NCBI RefSeq assembly: GCF_009720525.1
Contig: NZ_CP043930.1
Span: 806,001-870,000 of the forward strand
Source: Gimesia benthica
Lineage (GTDB): Bacteria > Planctomycetota > Planctomycetia > Planctomycetales > Planctomycetaceae
Direction of reading: 5' to 3'
DNA length: 64,000 nt
The notes beneath the pieces were generated by a model. That model ran no database searches, was not told where the DNA came from, and saw only the letters and a list, made by a program, of their open reading frames with translations. Below, in pieces: positions 15,725-24,518 of this stretch; within the stretch, counting starts at the first letter, position 1; the number at the start of each line of letters is the position of its first letter. The position numbers and the translations under genes are program-made.

Positions 15725-17224
15725 CTACCGGGAAAGAGAAGTCGCGGAGGAAGATTCAGCCCCCTGGATCCCTTCCGCCGCCCGGGCGATATTCTTCAGC
15801 ATCCCCGCAAACACGAAATAATGCAGCGGACAGACCGCATACCAGTACAGCCGCCCCCACAGCCCCACCGGATCAAACATCGCTGTCTGCGAGATCGTTG
15901 AACCCTGCGCATCTTCTTTAACTTCGAACTCCAGCCAGGCGCGGCCCGGCAGTTTCATCTCGGCCGCCAGTCGCAGGCGACGGTTCGGCTCAAATGCTTC
16001 CACCCGCCAGAAATCGATTGTATCTCCCACGCGTAACCGCACCGGATGCGCACGACCGCGCCGCACACCAATGCCGCCCACCAGCAGATCCATCCAGCCC
16101 CGCAAATGCCAGAGCCAGTTACAGGCATACCAGCCCGTCTTACCCCCGATCCGCTGAATCGGCTGAAAAGCAATCTCAGGAGGACACGCCACCGTGGTAC
16201 TCCGAGCGTCGACCAGCCGGTTGCCAAATCGCACACCACTCCACGTCCGCACTTGTCCCGAAGACGAAACCGCATCTGACCAGCGTGTCTCCGCGAATTC
16301 GCGTTCCTCGTTATTCAACGCCCGCTGAATCGCGGATTCGATTCCCATCGGCTCGATCGAAAAGGTATCCCGCGCACGCTCATCCTGGACCACCGTGGAA
16401 TGCACAATACTCTCAATCAGCTTGCGACCAATGCGTGCATACAGGGGTGTCACCAGTCCCAGCCACAGACTCGACAGATAAGGTGTCAGCACGGGCACCG
16501 GAATCATTCGCAACCGCATCCCCCGGCATCGGGCATACACCCGCATGATCTCCGCATAAGAAACCTGGTCGGCACCGCCAATCTCAAACGTCCGACTTTC
16601 AGGCAAGGGTATTTCCAGAGCCTCAGTCAGATAGGCGATCAAGTCTTCAATCGCGATAGGCTGTGCGGCCCGCATTACCCACTTCGGCGTCACCATCACT
16701 GGCAGCCGTTCCACCAGCGACCGAATCATTTCAAACGAAAGACTCCCCGAGCCGATCACAATCGACGCCCGGAATTCAATCACCGGCACTCCTGACGACC
16801 GTAGAATTTGCCCCACTTCCTGTCGACTCCGCAGGTGAGGGGAGAGCGTCTCCATTTCATCGCCCAGGCCTCCCAGGTAGATGATCCGCTCCACGCCCGC
16901 TTCCCGGGCAGCCCGCGCGAAATGTTCCGCAGCCCGCCGGTCGTTCTCCTCAAACGAACCGGCCTCACCCATCGAGTGAATCAGGTAATACGCCACCTTC
17001 ACTCCGGTCAATGCCGGCAGCAGTGTCTCCGGTTCCAGCACATCCCCGTAAACCACCTCCGTGGTCTCTGAGACCCGCTCCCGCAGTACCTCAGGTCGCC
17101 GTGCCAGGCAACGCAGACGGGCGCCCCGCGATTCCAGCACCTGCAGCAACCGTCCCCCCACATATCCGGTGGCTCCGGTCAACAGGATCAACTCAGATGC
17201 GTCAGCAGCAGACAGTTCAGGCAT
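15725..17224 (-). CDS. NAD(P)-binding SDR-like protein with DUF2867 domain
   Basis: 499 residues in two parts. Residues ~11-280 form an atypical SDR: nucleotide loop GATGYVGGRL at 17-26, then LRCLARRPE, VVYGDVLEPETL, YYLIHSMGE and ERIIYLGGLG; the active-site Tyr/Lys pair of classical SDRs is not evident. A membrane-leaning stretch (LTPYLSSLWLGLVTPLYAR) follows, and from ~340 to 480 a DUF2867 (START/SRPBCC-like) domain with GGIGVRRGR, DTIDFWRVE and AMFDPVGLWGRLYWYAVCPLHYFVFAGM motifs. This fusion is widespread in bacteria, probably acting on a lipid or quinone-like ligand. It stands alone on the minus strand. Confidence 0.85.
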   Translation of the reverse strand: MPELSAADASELILLTGATGYVGGRLLQVLESRGARLRCLARRPEVLRERVSETTEVVYGDVLEPETLLPALTGVKVAYYLIHSMGEAGSFEENDRRAAEHFARAAREAGVERIIYLGGLGDEMETLSPHLRSRQEVGQILRSSGVPVIEFRASIVIGSGSLSFEMIRSLVERLPVMVTPKWVMRAAQPIAIEDLIAYLTEALEIPLPESRTFEIGGADQVSYAEIMRVYARCRGMRLRMIPVPVLTPYLSSLWLGLVTPLYARIGRKLIESIVHSTVVQDERARDTFSIEPMGIESAIQRALNNEEREFAETRWSDAVSSSGQVRTWSGVRFGNRLVDARSTTVACPPEIAFQPIQRIGGKTGWYACNWLWHLRGWMDLLVGGIGVRRGRAHPVRLRVGDTIDFWRVEAFEPNRRLRLAAEMKLPGRAWLEFEVKEDAQGSTISQTAMFDPVGLWGRLYWYAVCPLHYFVFAGMLKNIARAAEGIQGAESSSATSLSR

Positions 17225-17363
17225 GAAATCAGCATTTCTTAAGCATAGAATAGAACACGATCAGAGCTTCCAGCAGCTCCATTTAGTTTTATAGTCCTGC
17301 CCGCACTGATGTTGAGGGCCGAAAATCGATTTTTCGCTTAAAACAACTCCTGTATTGAAATTC

Positions 17364-17993
17364 TCAACGAACCACCTGCTGTCCCTCATCGTAGGCAATC
17401 GCCTGCTGACGGCGAATCACCGCCTGCCAGTCCATCCGATGCGGCGGATCTAGGTAATGCTGATACGCCACCGCCATCTGCCGAGCCACTTCCCGATAGG
17501 GTACGCATCCAAAGCCAGCTCCCATCGCAGGAAAGGCTACCGTTTTAATTTTGGTAGCTTCGTCTTCCTGGCTGATGTTGTGCTGATACACGGCCAGCAG
17601 GGACGCCCAGGTTGCGGCATACACTTTATCCGTCCCGGAGATCGAACCGGGGACGCGCATCGTCGGGCTGTGTGCCACATAGGGATAATCGGGATTGCCC
17701 GTCGGCTCAATAAACGACGTTCCCAGCGGCTGTTCTCCCAGATACAGATCCAGAATCCGATGCTGAATCCGTTTCATCAGGTCATAACCATGAAAATTGA
17801 CCACCGCGGCATCAATGCCTGCATTCATGATGCCAAATGAATTCGCCGCCGTTACAAAACAGTCGTGCGGGGGCAGGTCTTCAAAACGGCATTCCATGAC
17901 ACTCACATGAGGGAGTTCCTGAAAACGATCCCGAAACGCGTCACACATTTCTGCTTCGGGATGAATCAGCCAGAGATCAAGGGGTAAAGACAT
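17364..17993 (-). CDS. Macrodomain (ADP-ribose-binding) protein
   Basis: 209 residues. The first macrodomain loop reads CFVTAANSFGIMNAGIDAAVV (~46-65) and the second KTVAFPAMGAGFGCVPYREVARQM (~150-173); the connecting strand YVAHSPTMRVPGSIS is also typical. Family members bind or hydrolyse ADP-ribose, its esters or O-acetyl-ADP-ribose. The usual NAANxxLxxGGGVA loop is altered (no Gly triplet), which places it in a less-studied subgroup and makes catalytic activity uncertain. The gene is alone, divergent from the beta-helix gene, with ~190 bases between. It may belong with the other ADP-ribose-linked genes of the window, though they are not adjacent. Confidence 0.82.
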   Translation of the reverse strand: MSLPLDLWLIHPEAEMCDAFRDRFQELPHVSVMECRFEDLPPHDCFVTAANSFGIMNAGIDAAVVNFHGYDLMKRIQHRILDLYLGEQPLGTSFIEPTGNPDYPYVAHSPTMRVPGSISGTDKVYAATWASLLAVYQHNISQEDEATKIKTVAFPAMGAGFGCVPYREVARQMAVAYQHYLDPPHRMDWQAVIRRQQAIAYDEGQQVVR

Positions 17994-18186
17994 AAAGAGA
18001 AGAGGTCCTTTCTTGAATAGAGTGGTATTTTACTAGAGACAGCCCTTACTGGTCAATCGACTACCTGTAACCATGTCGTGGCACAGTGTTCCTGAACGGA
18101 CAGGAAACAGCTTGATCCCCCCGTTCAATCTGGTAGCTTGGAAGTTGAAAAACAAACCCCACCTGCCGCGTTGAGGAGTAACTACC

Positions 18187-19866
18187 ATGTGCTCGCGCCA
18201 TCATCTTCCCACCCCGCTCCCGCGTCTCTCTCTACTGTCCCTGGCCTGTCTGCTGACATTCTGCGCAGATCCCAGAACACTACCAGCAGACACACTGTCC
18301 GTTCCCGAAAAGTATCAGACGATTCAATCCGCCATCGCTGCCGCCCAACCGGGAGATACCGTACTGGTCGCGGCTGGAACCTATTATGAACGCCTGCGGC
18401 TGAAACCGGGCATCACACTCAAAAGCGCCGGCGATGAGAGCAGGGGAGAACGGGGCCTGAAAAGAGCCGAAATCACAATCATTGATGGCAGCAGACAGAA
18501 ACAGGGTGCCGGAGTCCTGCTGGCAGAGAACGCCGTGCTGGATGGCTTCACCGTCACGGGCATCGGCGTCTACGACGAACAGAAATGGAACCACCATCAC
18601 GCCACGCGGGGCGAACAACAGTCACACGAACACATCGGTGCTCCCGGCACCCCGGGCATCGCCATCATGGGCGTCACCTGCACGGTTCAGAACAACATCG
18701 TCCATCACATCGGCTATACCGGCATCGCTGCCCAGGCGACCGAGGGTAAACGCTGCACTCCTCATATTTATCGCAATGTCTGTTACCGCAACATGGGTGG
18801 CGGCATCGGCTCCATGCACGACTCACAGGCGGTCATCGAAGAGAATACCTGCTTCGAAAACTTCTACGCCGGCATCGGACACGACGACGCCAGCCCGACC
18901 GTCATCAATAATACCTGCTTTGAAAACATCCGCGCCGGAATCGGCATCAGTGAAGGTTCCTGCCCCCTCGTGCGTGGCAACAAATGCTATCGCAACCGTC
19001 GCGCCGGCATTGGCTCACGCACCGGCGCCAATACGCGTCCCCTGATTGAAGACAACGACTGCTATGACAACGGCATGGCCGGAATCGGCGCCAGCGAGTC
19101 TGCCGCACCGCTGATCCGCAATAATCGCTGCTACCAGAACCGTCTGGCGGGCATCGGCTCTCAGTCTCACGCCTCTCCTACCATCATCGGCAATGAATGC
19201 TATCAGAATGGACAGTCCGGCATCGGTCAGCAGGGCGACGCTGTCACCACACTCATCAACAATTATTGTCATCACAACAAAACCGCAGGTCTCGGCTTCG
19301 CTGATTGCAAATCGGGTCGATCCACAGTAGTCAACAACCGCATCATCGACAACGCGCAGGTCGCCGCCGGGGTCCACTCAGGCTGGACCGTCCAGTTCCT
19401 GGGAAATGAATTCGCTCGCCAGGGAGGTCTGCCTCCCATTCTCATGGTCTTCGCAGGCGCTGATGTCACCCTCACTGGAAATACCATTCGCGGCGGGGGA
19501 GTCGCCGGCATTCGCGTCGCCGGGAAACTGCGGGCGGAAAACAATGAATTCGCGGGGACATCCCTCCGCAAAGTCGGTCCCCCCAACTTCGGGGTCTGGG
19601 CACTGCCCGGAGCGGAAGTCACGCTTACAGGCAATCGCTTCCATCACTGGCGCCACGCGCTCAGTGCCAGTGAAGCGACCGTGATGGCCTCTCACAACAA
19701 CATCACAGACTTCCACCGCACGGCACTGATGATTCAGAATTCTAAAGCCCCGGCCCACGTCTTCAACAATGTAGCAGTCTCCAGCGATCCCAAAGTAGGA
19801 GTCCTCACACTGACAGGCCAGGCAGGTAACGTGAAAGGAAATGCACTACGTCAGCCGAAAGACTAA
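18187..19866 (+). CDS. Secreted right-handed beta-helix repeat protein
   Basis: 559 residues. A signal peptide (LSLLSLACLLTFCADP) is followed by the usual opening of beta-helix proteins, VPEKYQTIQSAIAAAQPGDTVLVAAGTYYERLRLKPGITLKS. From ~200 to 370 a run of about eight 23-24-residue coils repeats the pattern N-x-C-Y/F-x-N-x-x-A-G-I-G (NTCFENFYAGIG, NTCFENIRAGIG, NKCYRNRRAGIG, NDCYDNGMAGIG, NRCYQNRLAGIG, NECYQNGQSGIG), each with a Cys stacked at the same place. Related NosD/CASH-type proteins bind or cleave polysaccharide; a Cys ladder inside the helix is unusual. No catalytic residues could be assigned. Confidence 0.82.
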   Translation: MCSRHHLPTPLPRLSLLSLACLLTFCADPRTLPADTLSVPEKYQTIQSAIAAAQPGDTVLVAAGTYYERLRLKPGITLKSAGDESRGERGLKRAEITIIDGSRQKQGAGVLLAENAVLDGFTVTGIGVYDEQKWNHHHATRGEQQSHEHIGAPGTPGIAIMGVTCTVQNNIVHHIGYTGIAAQATEGKRCTPHIYRNVCYRNMGGGIGSMHDSQAVIEENTCFENFYAGIGHDDASPTVINNTCFENIRAGIGISEGSCPLVRGNKCYRNRRAGIGSRTGANTRPLIEDNDCYDNGMAGIGASESAAPLIRNNRCYQNRLAGIGSQSHASPTIIGNECYQNGQSGIGQQGDAVTTLINNYCHHNKTAGLGFADCKSGRSTVVNNRIIDNAQVAAGVHSGWTVQFLGNEFARQGGLPPILMVFAGADVTLTGNTIRGGGVAGIRVAGKLRAENNEFAGTSLRKVGPPNFGVWALPGAEVTLTGNRFHHWRHALSASEATVMASHNNITDFHRTALMIQNSKAPAHVFNNVAVSSDPKVGVLTLTGQAGNVKGNALRQPKD

Positions 19867-19901
19867 GCCACATAGCCCTTGACTGGGCATGTTCCTCTGC
19901 C

Positions 19902-20354
19902 TTACTGCAAATGGGTCACGTCCACTCGTTTAACCAGTGCAATGGGCTGCTGATTCTTCCAGTCGTACTGTTTGCCATCCACCGTCAGGCTGTTCAACAT
20001 CAGATCAAAGTGATGTCCTTCCCATTCAAACGTCACGCGTCCGGGCAGAATGGTCGTGTCTTCAAACGTCAGTTTGTTACCTCGCATCTGTTCCGCCTGT
20101 TCGGGGAGTGTAAACGTTCCCGCGGGATGAGCGTTTGCTGCCTGATCAGAAAACACCACCTGCCGACGCAGCATGCGGTCTTCGCGGCCCGCCAGTCTGA
20201 GTGTCAGCGCAAGTTGCTGCTCCGCCTGACCAATCTCGGCCTCCCAGTGCCCCTGCGCGCCGTTGAACGAGTCCAGCGACCAGAATAACAGAATCACACA
20301 GCAGAGCGCCCCGCCACAATACAACACGACGTTTTTCAGAATGTCTTTTTTCAT
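19902..20354 (-). CDS. Single-pass membrane protein, unknown
   Basis: 150 residues, ATG behind GAGG. One N-terminal membrane helix (~8-27, VVLYCGGALCCVILLFWSL), then an exported domain of ~120 residues: LALTLRLAGREDRMLRRQVVFSD, LTFEDTTILPGRVTFEWEGHHFDLMLNSLTVDGKQYDW, reading as a beta-rich sandwich. No lipobox, no catalytic motif, and no family recognised. It converges with the beta-helix gene 35 bases away. Function unknown. Confidence 0.55.
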   Translation of the reverse strand: MKKDILKNVVLYCGGALCCVILLFWSLDSFNGAQGHWEAEIGQAEQQLALTLRLAGREDRMLRRQVVFSDQAANAHPAGTFTLPEQAEQMRGNKLTFEDTTILPGRVTFEWEGHHFDLMLNSLTVDGKQYDWKNQQPIALVKRVDVTHLQ

Positions 20355-20881
20355 GGGAATGCCTCATTTAAAAATAATGCCGAACTGATCGACAGGTGAT
20401 GACAGATACCAGTCAGGAAAAACAAATGGAATCCACAGTCATCGCATCCGCTGTATGCCAGTTTCCGCTCCCGTTGACCTGTGGATCATAAATCAATCTC
20501 TCATCTCTGAGAAAGGCAATTTTGAATCGTCAAATCAACGAATTCCATTTCTGCAGAATGTCACCGGCTGACACTGCAGCATCCTGCACAACTCATGCAA
20601 AACCTTTCCGCACCGGCCTGATTCTGCATTCTGCTCAAGATGTCATGCAGGAAACACACAGTCGAGAAGAACCAACAGTCAATCCAGACTGCAACTCTCT
20701 GTTTCCGTTTCAGCATTCCATACGAGATGAGCATGCCGGAGAGGAGTTGCAAGATTCATGCCGATCACGAACAGCAACATTTTTGAACGTCGTTCCCACG
20801 CCTTGCCTGTCGCTTGCGTAGAATCAGTGTGTGACTTTGTCTCGATCCTGGGAACAGGAGAGACTGCGCACCCTCAAGCGC
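20355..20881. other. Gene-free stretch, nothing recognised
   Basis: 527 bases between two minus-strand genes. Short open frames exist on both strands but their translations have no protein-like composition, no Shine-Dalgarno and no known motif. No inverted repeat longer than about 6 bp, no tRNA-like or riboswitch-like pattern was found. The left end should hold the promoter of the gene at 19902-20354. Confidence 0.45.
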
Positions 20882-21388
20882 TCATTTATTCTGGAACTGC
20901 TGCAGATGGGTTTCCAGTTCATTCCATTCGCGGATGACATGCTGCTGCATTTCCGGATCGGAGTAATAAGGGTGTCCGCTGTCGACATAGGCTTCGATCG
21001 ACTCTTTGACCTGCGCGACCAGGGGTAACACGCGGGGCACCAGCTCTCGCACTTCCGGCAGACAGTCATCGGAAAACTGAAACTGGATCGCGGCTCCCAG
21101 TCCATACACCTGGCACCACTCGGCTTCCTCATCTGCTCCCCAGACCGGCGTAACCAGCAGATAACGCTCCAGTACCGGGAAATAATAAGCAAACGCTTTC
21201 CCCCCCATCCACATGAAATCTTCCTGGTAGACAAAGGGATTTTCCTGAAATCTCTGATAGGCTTCCTTCAACGTCAACCCACCAAAATTCTCCCAGGCCA
21301 CCAGTGCGTCCAGATCGCCTTCGTGCGGATCAAAATCCCGCTCGACGGGCAGAGGACCATTAACATCCCTGAATGGTTTTCCTGTCAT
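20882..21388 (-). CDS. Soluble protein of unknown function
   Basis: 168 residues, no signal peptide or membrane helix. Features: an acidic start (ERDFDPHEGDLDALVAWENFGGLTLKEAYQRFQENP), a Trp/Tyr/Phe-rich middle (DFMWMGGKAFAYYFPVLERYLLV) and an amphipathic helical end (EVRELVPRVLPLVAQVKESIEAYVDSG...WNELETHLQQFQ). The style resembles immunity-type or SMI1-like small proteins, but no signature allows assignment. It is followed 80 bases upstream by the DUF6868 gene on the same strand. Confidence 0.55.
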   Translation of the reverse strand: MTGKPFRDVNGPLPVERDFDPHEGDLDALVAWENFGGLTLKEAYQRFQENPFVYQEDFMWMGGKAFAYYFPVLERYLLVTPVWGADEEAEWCQVYGLGAAIQFQFSDDCLPEVRELVPRVLPLVAQVKESIEAYVDSGHPYYSDPEMQQHVIREWNELETHLQQFQNK

Positions 21389-21468
21389 ACGTGTTCACAC
21401 TTCTATTCAACACACACTCACTCTGACCTTCCAAGCGCCAGCCAGAGTTTTCGTCACCAATCTCGACA

Positions 21469-21711
21469 TCACTCGATCATCAACAGCGCCAGATAAGGCA
21501 CCAGATTGAATACCAGAAACAGCAGCTTGAACGCGCCTACGAAAACATACATTACCACATCAAAGGTCTCTCTGGGGAGAGGAAACCAGCGTTTCTGGGT
21601 CCGGTACACCAGATCCGGCATCAACAGAAAACAGAGCGTCCACAATATCAGCAGACCGCCGTTGAAAATGGAACACCACATGAAGAAGCTGGTCAACGTC
21701 GTCAGATCCAT
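21469..21711 (-). CDS. DUF6868 small membrane protein
   Basis: 80 residues starting MDLTTLTSFFMWCSIFNGG, chosen because family members begin at this point and GAGGTGAG lies upstream; a GTG overlapping the previous stop (GTGA) is also possible. The signature GLLILWTLCFLLMPDLVYRTQKRWFPLPRETFDVVMYVFVGAFKLLFLVFNLVPYLALL is that of DUF6868: two membrane hairpins with a conserved RWFPL loop. Function of the family is unknown. The gene is coupled to the HEAT-like gene just upstream. Confidence 0.75.
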   Translation of the reverse strand: MDLTTLTSFFMWCSIFNGGLLILWTLCFLLMPDLVYRTQKRWFPLPRETFDVVMYVFVGAFKLLFLVFNLVPYLALLMIE

Positions 21712-21716
21712 CTCGC

Positions 21717-22241
21717 TCACCTCTGATGTTTGAGTTTCTGCTTGAGAATATTTCGTACCCGCGCCTTGATCGACGCCGCCTCGTCTTCCAGTGCCCGCTC
21801 CAGCAGACGATCAACCTCCGCCTGGAACTGCGCATGTTGCAGCGCCAGTTCATGAAACCCGTGATAGGCCCAGGCACGCACAAACTTGTTCTCACTCTCC
21901 AGGCAATCTCTTAAGAAGGCCTCCAGCGGTTTGACCTCCCGCTTTCCGATCGGCAGGTAAGACAGACTCTGCAACACCTGCAGGCGCGTCTCCCAGTCCT
22001 GCAATCCCGACAGAGCCCGAAACAGCGGCTTCGCCTGGGAGACACTCAATGTGTGTCCCGCTTCCAGATGCCGCCTCAACATCCAGCTGGCCGGCTTCTG
22101 CAATTGAGGATCAGCCAGCAACGAGACCAGCTCTGTTCCCAGCGGCGGCTCTTCCGAACGTCGATCATAGACCGCCTGCAGGTCAGCAACCGGTTGACCT
22201 GCGACTGCTTCCAGATCCCTTTTCAGATCTTCCAGCGCCAT
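21717..22241 (-). CDS. HEAT-like helical repeat protein
   Basis: 174 residues from ATG 22241 with GAGGAA upstream. The whole chain is helical. Two to three HEAT-like pairs are visible: LFRALSGLQDWETRLQVLQSLSYLPIG, LEAFLRDCLESENKFVRAWAYHGFHELALQH, and VDRLLERALEDEAASIKARVRNILKQKL. The segment KFVRAWAYHGFHELA is the clearest repeat. Such proteins act as scaffolds; this one is cytoplasmic. Its stop codon overlaps a possible start of DUF6868, so the two are translationally linked and may work together. The upstream neighbour is a membrane protein 12 bases away. Confidence 0.6.
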   Translation of the reverse strand: MALEDLKRDLEAVAGQPVADLQAVYDRRSEEPPLGTELVSLLADPQLQKPASWMLRRHLEAGHTLSVSQAKPLFRALSGLQDWETRLQVLQSLSYLPIGKREVKPLEAFLRDCLESENKFVRAWAYHGFHELALQHAQFQAEVDRLLERALEDEAASIKARVRNILKQKLKHQR

Positions 22242-22253
22242 ACACAAGTTCCT

Positions 22254-22721
22254 CTAATGCTGTTCCAGATACAGAAATATCCACCAGAGCACTCCCGCCA
22301 CGATCAACATGACCAGCATGATATTTAACGCCACATGGTCAATCAGTTCTGAAAGTGTATCGTACCAGGCCAGAATATGTTGAATCACCATCGCCACGCC
22401 CGCAAACAGAAATAACCCCATACCCAGCGGTACAAACGAGGCATAAGGTCTAAACCCCGTCACCGGATACCATAAAACAGTCAACCCGAGCAGAAAAGCA
22501 GAGAAGACCATGGGCGCATCGGCTAAAGTCAACCACGCCAGCTTGATCTGAATCTTCCGCTTTCTTTCTTCTTTCTGTGGATCATTTTCTGGAATGTCAG
22601 CAATTCTCTGTCTTGCATATAAGCGGATCCCGGACAGATAGGCCGACAATGCAATCGCAATACCCAGAATCGCCAGCAGGTCATCTGGGGTGCTACGTAA
22701 ACCGACAGCGAACAGACTCAT
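22254..22721 (-). CDS. Four-helix membrane protein, unknown
   Basis: 155 residues starting MSLFAVGLRSTPDD after GAGAGG; an upstream in-frame ATG would give a polar 24-residue lead and is less likely. Four membrane segments: ~15-33 (LLAILGIAIALSAYLSGI), ~60-80 (LADAPMVFSAFLLGLTVLW), ~92-112 (FVPLGMGLFLFAGVAMVI) and ~128-150 (VALNIMLVMLIVAGVLWWIFLYL), with a Lys/Arg/Glu-rich cytoplasmic loop (IPENDPQKEERKRKIQIK). No family recognised. It is 12 bases from the HEAT-like gene, so probably in one message with it and DUF6868. Confidence 0.55.
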   Translation of the reverse strand: MSLFAVGLRSTPDDLLAILGIAIALSAYLSGIRLYARQRIADIPENDPQKEERKRKIQIKLAWLTLADAPMVFSAFLLGLTVLWYPVTGFRPYASFVPLGMGLFLFAGVAMVIQHILAWYDTLSELIDHVALNIMLVMLIVAGVLWWIFLYLEQH

Positions 22722-22889
22722 CAGACACCTCTCACCAGTCAAAGGTTTCGACAACTGCCTGCCTAATGGCCCGCATACCGTTGTCAGATTCATCAGAGAA
22801 TCGGCGGGAGATTCTCCTCAAGTGTGCCTGCTGCGCATGAGTCTAGCAGATTTAGAATTCGATCGCAGTTATTAATTGTTAGATCGATG

Positions 22890-23615
22890 TCAGAAAAACA
22901 ATTCTCGCGGCGGTTCGGAATCGGACGAATCCGTCTCAGTCGAATCGTCTTTCTGTATTGTTGAATCTTCCGACGGGGGTTCCTCCGGAGAGACCAGCTT
23001 CCAGATACCGTGGCGCCACCATCCGGGAAGCGTGGTACTGCCGCAGACCAGAGCCACAAAGCCCGCACAGAACGAAATAAAACCAAAGACCACGACAGGT
23101 ATCTGCTCCAGTCCGCACAATTCGTAGCGCGCATAGATTGTCTGACGGGAATGGGGGGATGCGATCCCGTGTGTATCTACGGTGATCGTCGCCCTGTAGT
23201 CTCCCTCCGCAAAAGTGGGCAGATCGGCCAGCCTGACCTCGCCTTTCATCTCAGAAGCCTGAGAGGTAGATAGCCCGCGATTCAAGATTTCATTACCGGC
23301 AAGATCATGAATTACAATGGAACCAGAGAATCGTCCCAGAATCTCCGCACGTTCTTTGTCTGTTTCCGCATCATTCAGGTCGAGATAGATGCCTTCCCCA
23401 TGCGAGAAAGAACAGGTCTGTTCAAAGGGAACCGTCACCGTCCCCGGGTGTGAAAGATCAAGCACCGCCTCCATCGGTCGGGCTGTGATCGCCTGCTCAA
23501 ACCGGGCGTTCGCATCCCAGGATAATTTCAACGCAAACAGACAGATAGTGAGTGAAGTCACTGCCAGCAGCATCCCGATTATCCTGCCGATTGCCAGTTT
23601 CCGCATGCTGGTCAT
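22890..23615 (-). CDS. Two-helix membrane protein with exported domain
   Basis: 241 residues. An N-terminal helix (~12-30), a ~150-residue exported domain (a beta-rich region with SHGEGIYLDLND, GSIVIHDLAGNEILNRGLST, FAEGDYRATITVDTHGI), a second helix (~175-195, IPVVVFGFISFCAGFVALVCGS) and an acidic/Ser-rich cytoplasmic tail (PPSEDSTIQKDDSTETDSSDSEPP). The first ATG overlaps the stop of the alpha/beta hydrolase gene (ATGA), so the pair is translationally coupled. The exported part looks like a carbohydrate- or ligand-binding sandwich; function unknown. Confidence 0.6.
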   Translation of the reverse strand: MTSMRKLAIGRIIGMLLAVTSLTICLFALKLSWDANARFEQAITARPMEAVLDLSHPGTVTVPFEQTCSFSHGEGIYLDLNDAETDKERAEILGRFSGSIVIHDLAGNEILNRGLSTSQASEMKGEVRLADLPTFAEGDYRATITVDTHGIASPHSRQTIYARYELCGLEQIPVVVFGFISFCAGFVALVCGSTTLPGWWRHGIWKLVSPEEPPSEDSTIQKDDSTETDSSDSEPPRELFF

Positions 23616-24472
23616 TCACTTTCTGTCAGTTGATTAACAAAGTCTCTGACAACACTGTTGAACGTCTCCGGATTCTCCAGGTACATGAAGTGACTGCCTC
23701 CCGCATCCGCAGCGATCATCTCGACCTGGCCACGGGGAATCTGCTCCGCAATCCAGGGCATGACCTCAGGTCCCAGATGGCTGGCTGCGCCGCCGATACA
23801 GAGGGTTGGCAGCAAAATCCGGGGCAGCAGATCACGATAGTCGGCGGCACTCACACTCAGCAGCAGTTCCGCAGCATACGGGCGGGGAAACTTCAGGCTC
23901 TCCTGAATCACCTGCAACAGATCCGCTTCAGAGAAACTCTCGGTAAACATGCTCGCTAGGAATTCGCCCGTCTTGGCCGGCCCCTCTTTGCTGCCGATCA
24001 GCTCTGCCTGCGCGAGGACTTCATCGCCGCCTATCTCGGCCCCATACTGGCGGCATTCGGTTTCCGACCATTCCGGCCGACGGATGCGGGCAATCATCTG
24101 ATCGCAAAGAATAAGGCCACTCAAACCCACCTCGCCGAACAGATCCAGGTAATTCCAGATTACAGCACAACCCGCGGAATGACCGAGCAGAATCACATCC
24201 TGCAGATCCAACGCCTGCAGTAACTCGCGCAAATCCATTGCCAGGCGGGAGACGCGATATCCATAATCCGGTTTGGACGATTCCCCATGCCCGCGCTGAT
24301 CCAGCACCAGGCAACGGCACCTGTCACTCAAGTCATCCAGCTGCCTCTGAAACAGCGCCGCTGACTGCGACCAGCCGGGCAGGATCACCAGCGGCGGCCC
24401 CGCACCGGCAGTCAGGTAATGCAGATTCACCCCGTCCGAGGTTGTGAACATTCCGGATTCGCTTCTCGCCAT
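23612..24472 (-). CDS. Alpha/beta hydrolase
   Basis: 286 residues. Classical fold: oxyanion segment VILPGWSQSAALF (~29-41), LVLDQRGHGESSKPDYGYRVSRLAMDL (~55-81), nucleophile elbow LLGHSAGCAV with Ser ~99, a helical cap (~125-205), and the late strand LPTLCIGGAASHLGP with SHFMYLENPETFN supplying the His. The LDQRGHGESSKP string is typical of esterase/haloperoxidase-like members. Substrate unknown. Its stop overlaps the start of a two-helix membrane protein, suggesting a shared task at the membrane. Confidence 0.88.
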   Translation of the reverse strand: MARSESGMFTTSDGVNLHYLTAGAGPPLVILPGWSQSAALFQRQLDDLSDRCRCLVLDQRGHGESSKPDYGYRVSRLAMDLRELLQALDLQDVILLGHSAGCAVIWNYLDLFGEVGLSGLILCDQMIARIRRPEWSETECRQYGAEIGGDEVLAQAELIGSKEGPAKTGEFLASMFTESFSEADLLQVIQESLKFPRPYAAELLLSVSAADYRDLLPRILLPTLCIGGAASHLGPEVMPWIAEQIPRGQVEMIAADAGGSHFMYLENPETFNSVVRDFVNQLTESE

Positions 24473-24518
24473 TGCTTAACCTGCCTTCCGTTCTGGTTTC
24501 CTCCACTTGTAAACCATC

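Noticed and set aside
20522..20821. Plus-strand 99-codon open frame in the gene-free stretch
   Set aside because: Translation has no protein-like pattern and no Shine-Dalgarno.
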